From the NCBI RefSeq assembly GCF_000518705.1, contig NZ_KI912479.1, positions 1 to 64,000 of the forward strand: a stretch of 64,000 bases of DNA, read 5' to 3'. Shown here one piece after another: positions 62,527 through 64,000 of this stretch. The notes below the pieces were generated by a model, which searched no databases, was not told the DNA's origin, and was given only the letters and a program-made list of their open reading frames with translations. The translations under genes were made by a program, and so were the position numbers. Each line of letters opens with the position of its first letter. The first letter of the stretch is position 1. The stretch comes from Shewanella colwelliana ATCC 39565. GTDB taxonomy: Bacteria; Pseudomonadota; Gammaproteobacteria; Enterobacterales; Shewanellaceae.

Positions 62527-63963
62527 TTACACGATGTTTGGCGTCGAAGAACTTATCTTATCTTTAACTAGATCTCTGGGTAAGCTGTTTTTCAGCTTAT
62601 TGCCCAAGTGTTTCACCACGCCTATTGGGACGTTGTGATAACAGACAATGGTTTCACCTTGCGGCGTAACTTTTTCGTCTAACATGATGTCTCGTCCCAT
62701 CAGAAACTGTGTTGCTTGTTTTTCTGTTAATGGATAACCCAAATCAGCTCGTCCAAGTGCGACAATGGCTTCGTGGCGTACTTTAAATCCTTTTTTAATA
62801 GCATCAGCCAGCTTTAAACCAATCCGTTGAAAACGCATTTTGCCGATAAGTGATTCAACATGATATGGAAGCAACCAATATTCATCGTCGCGACTCATGA
62901 TGAGTCCCATACCATCGAGTTCAATATTAAAACTCTGTTTAAAGTATGCATGAATGGCGGCTAACTGCTTGGTGCTAGTCTGGTTAAATGGAAAATTTTT
63001 CTGTGGCTTAGGAGCAGGTTTGGCACGCTCGATATCCATCGTTTTTCGAATTTTGGCGATAAAGAAACCTTCGCTGTCATAGATTTGTGGCCAAACATGT
63101 AAAAAGCCTTCTGAAGTCAATGCTTTATTTGCACCCGGAAACAAATCGGCTAATGATTCAAACTCAACAGCATCACCGTAGCGTTGTTTGAGATAGTTAC
63201 AAACAGCTTGATTTTCGGTGGTGTTAAGTGTGCAGGTTGAGTAAACCAAGCTGCCACCCGTTTTGAGTGCTAAAAAGGCTGAGTCAATTAGATCACGTTG
63301 AGTGGCTGCAATCGCTTCAATCTCAGCATAGTCCCAATGTTTTAACGCATCAGGGTCTTTGCGTATAGTGCCTTCACCACTACAAGGGGCATCTAGCAGC
63401 ACGGCGTCAAAGGTATCATACAAGTACTCACCGAATACGCGGGCATTAAAATGGGTGAGGGCACAGTTTTTACCGCCCATTCGCAATACGTTGGCATGCA
63501 GCACTTTTACCCGGCTGGATGAGTATTCATTAGCAACTAACAGGCCGTTGTTGGTCATCATTGCCGAGAGTTGAGTCGTCTTTGAACCTGGTGCTGAAGC
63601 CATGTCTAGCACTGTTAACTGACTCGCATCGTCAATGGTTTTTGGAAATAACGCGTGGGGAGGCAGCATTGAGCTCGCCTCTTGGATATAAAACAGCCCT
63701 TGAATGTGCTCAATGGTATTGCCTAACTGGATTTGACTATCCGTTGTGATCCAAAATCCATCGTCGCTCCAAGGGATGGGTTCAAATTGCCACCCTTTGG
63801 CGGTCATCAGCGCAGTAAAATCTGCTGAGGATATTTTAAGGGTATTGACCCTTATAGAGGGTCGAAGTGGCAATGCACTGAATGCGATAAAATCTTCCAT
63901 CGTAAGATGAGGTGGAAGATCTTTAGCGATACTGTCGATAAAATTTTGATTTAATTGGACCAT
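62527..63963 (-). CDS. rsmF: 16S rRNA m5C1407 methyltransferase RsmF
   Basis: This 478-residue methyltransferase of the RsmB/NOL1 group methylates C1407 of 16S rRNA. The SAM-binding motifs are LDMASAPGSKTTQLS (near 120-134) and DAVLLDAPCSGEGTIRKDPDAL, holding one catalytic Cys. VYSTCTLNTTENQAV holds the other Cys. The C-terminal PUA-like domain (about 370-478, DIMLDEKVTPQGETIVCY) completes the family plan. The frame is open from 63978 (TTG), but the ATG at 63963 (MVQLNQNFIDS) fits the family start better. The ribosome site is not obvious. The gene continues to within 40 bp of the window end. Confidence 0.94.
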   Translation of the reverse strand: MVQLNQNFIDSIAKDLPPHLTMEDFIAFSALPLRPSIRVNTLKISSADFTALMTAKGWQFEPIPWSDDGFWITTDSQIQLGNTIEHIQGLFYIQEASSMLPPHALFPKTIDDASQLTVLDMASAPGSKTTQLSAMMTNNGLLVANEYSSSRVKVLHANVLRMGGKNCALTHFNARVFGEYLYDTFDAVLLDAPCSGEGTIRKDPDALKHWDYAEIEAIAATQRDLIDSAFLALKTGGSLVYSTCTLNTTENQAVCNYLKQRYGDAVEFESLADLFPGANKALTSEGFLHVWPQIYDSEGFFIAKIRKTMDIERAKPAPKPQKNFPFNQTSTKQLAAIHAYFKQSFNIELDGMGLIMSRDDEYWLLPYHVESLIGKMRFQRIGLKLADAIKKGFKVRHEAIVALGRADLGYPLTEKQATQFLMGRDIMLDEKVTPQGETIVCYHNVPIGVVKHLGNKLKNSLPRDLVKDKISSSTPNIV

Positions 63964-64000
63964 AAGAATGAAAAACAAGATATTGTTATGGTGCAGTATA

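Overview
The window looks like a chromosome segment of a marine gammaproteobacterium, most likely a Shewanella or close relative. The evidence is gene order: ppsA/ppsR/aroH next to ydiJ, rluE-nudJ-mnmA-hflD-purB, cspD/clpS-clpA-infA-bpt-aat, metG/apbC-udk, and pabC-mltG-tmk-holB-pilZ-tatD. A monomeric isocitrate dehydrogenase, leucine dehydrogenase, a CrbS-type sensor kinase and DUF4826/DUF1285 proteins point the same way. The assignment comes from recognised protein families and synteny, not from a database search.

Layout. 1-9.9 kb is an acetate-metabolism block: a DcaP-like porin, grxA, radD, acs, a divergent SSS-STAC-PAS-histidine kinase-receiver hybrid (CrbS-like) and a fumarylacetoacetase-family enzyme. 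9.9-16.5 kb is one giant SpvB/FG-GAP/RHS protein. 16.8-21.1 kb is the accessory part. It holds a PuuB-like oxidoreductase, two structured intergenic repeat units, two integron gene cassettes with no integrase (DUF4279 and glycine-zipper proteins), an IS10-like IS4-family remnant that cuts the outermost attC, the 3' end of a broken solute-binding protein gene, and an intact paralogue of that gene. 21.2-24.3 kb is formaldehyde detoxification (LysR regulator, frmA, S-formylglutathione hydrolase). 24.4-25.7 kb carries a LuxR-type response regulator, the probable CrbR partner, and a thioesterase.

25.8-43.7 kb is core metabolism: aroH, ppsR, ppsA, ydiJ, DUF1285, MarR, small envelope proteins, leucine dehydrogenase with a LiuR-like operator, roxA, purB, hflD, mnmA, nudJ and rluE. 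44-51.4 kb has icd and an N-degron cluster (cspD, clpS, clpA, infA, bpt, aat). 51.4-64 kb has small envelope and unknown proteins, Nif3-like, metG, apbC, udk, the pabC-tatD operon, a structured intergenic element that may be a small RNA, and rsmF.

The observations most worth checking are these. (1) A 16-bp palindrome, TTAGAC-N4-GTCTRR, occurs upstream of the porin, between acs and crbS, and upstream of crbR, and may be a CrbR operator. (2) The integron cassettes show the exact R''/R' complementarity expected of real cassettes and sit beside an IS10-like breakpoint. (3) The RHS protein has unusual internal membrane segments and no neighbouring immunity gene. (4) The structured intergenic elements at 18.1-18.8 kb and 62.3-62.45 kb are unexplained.
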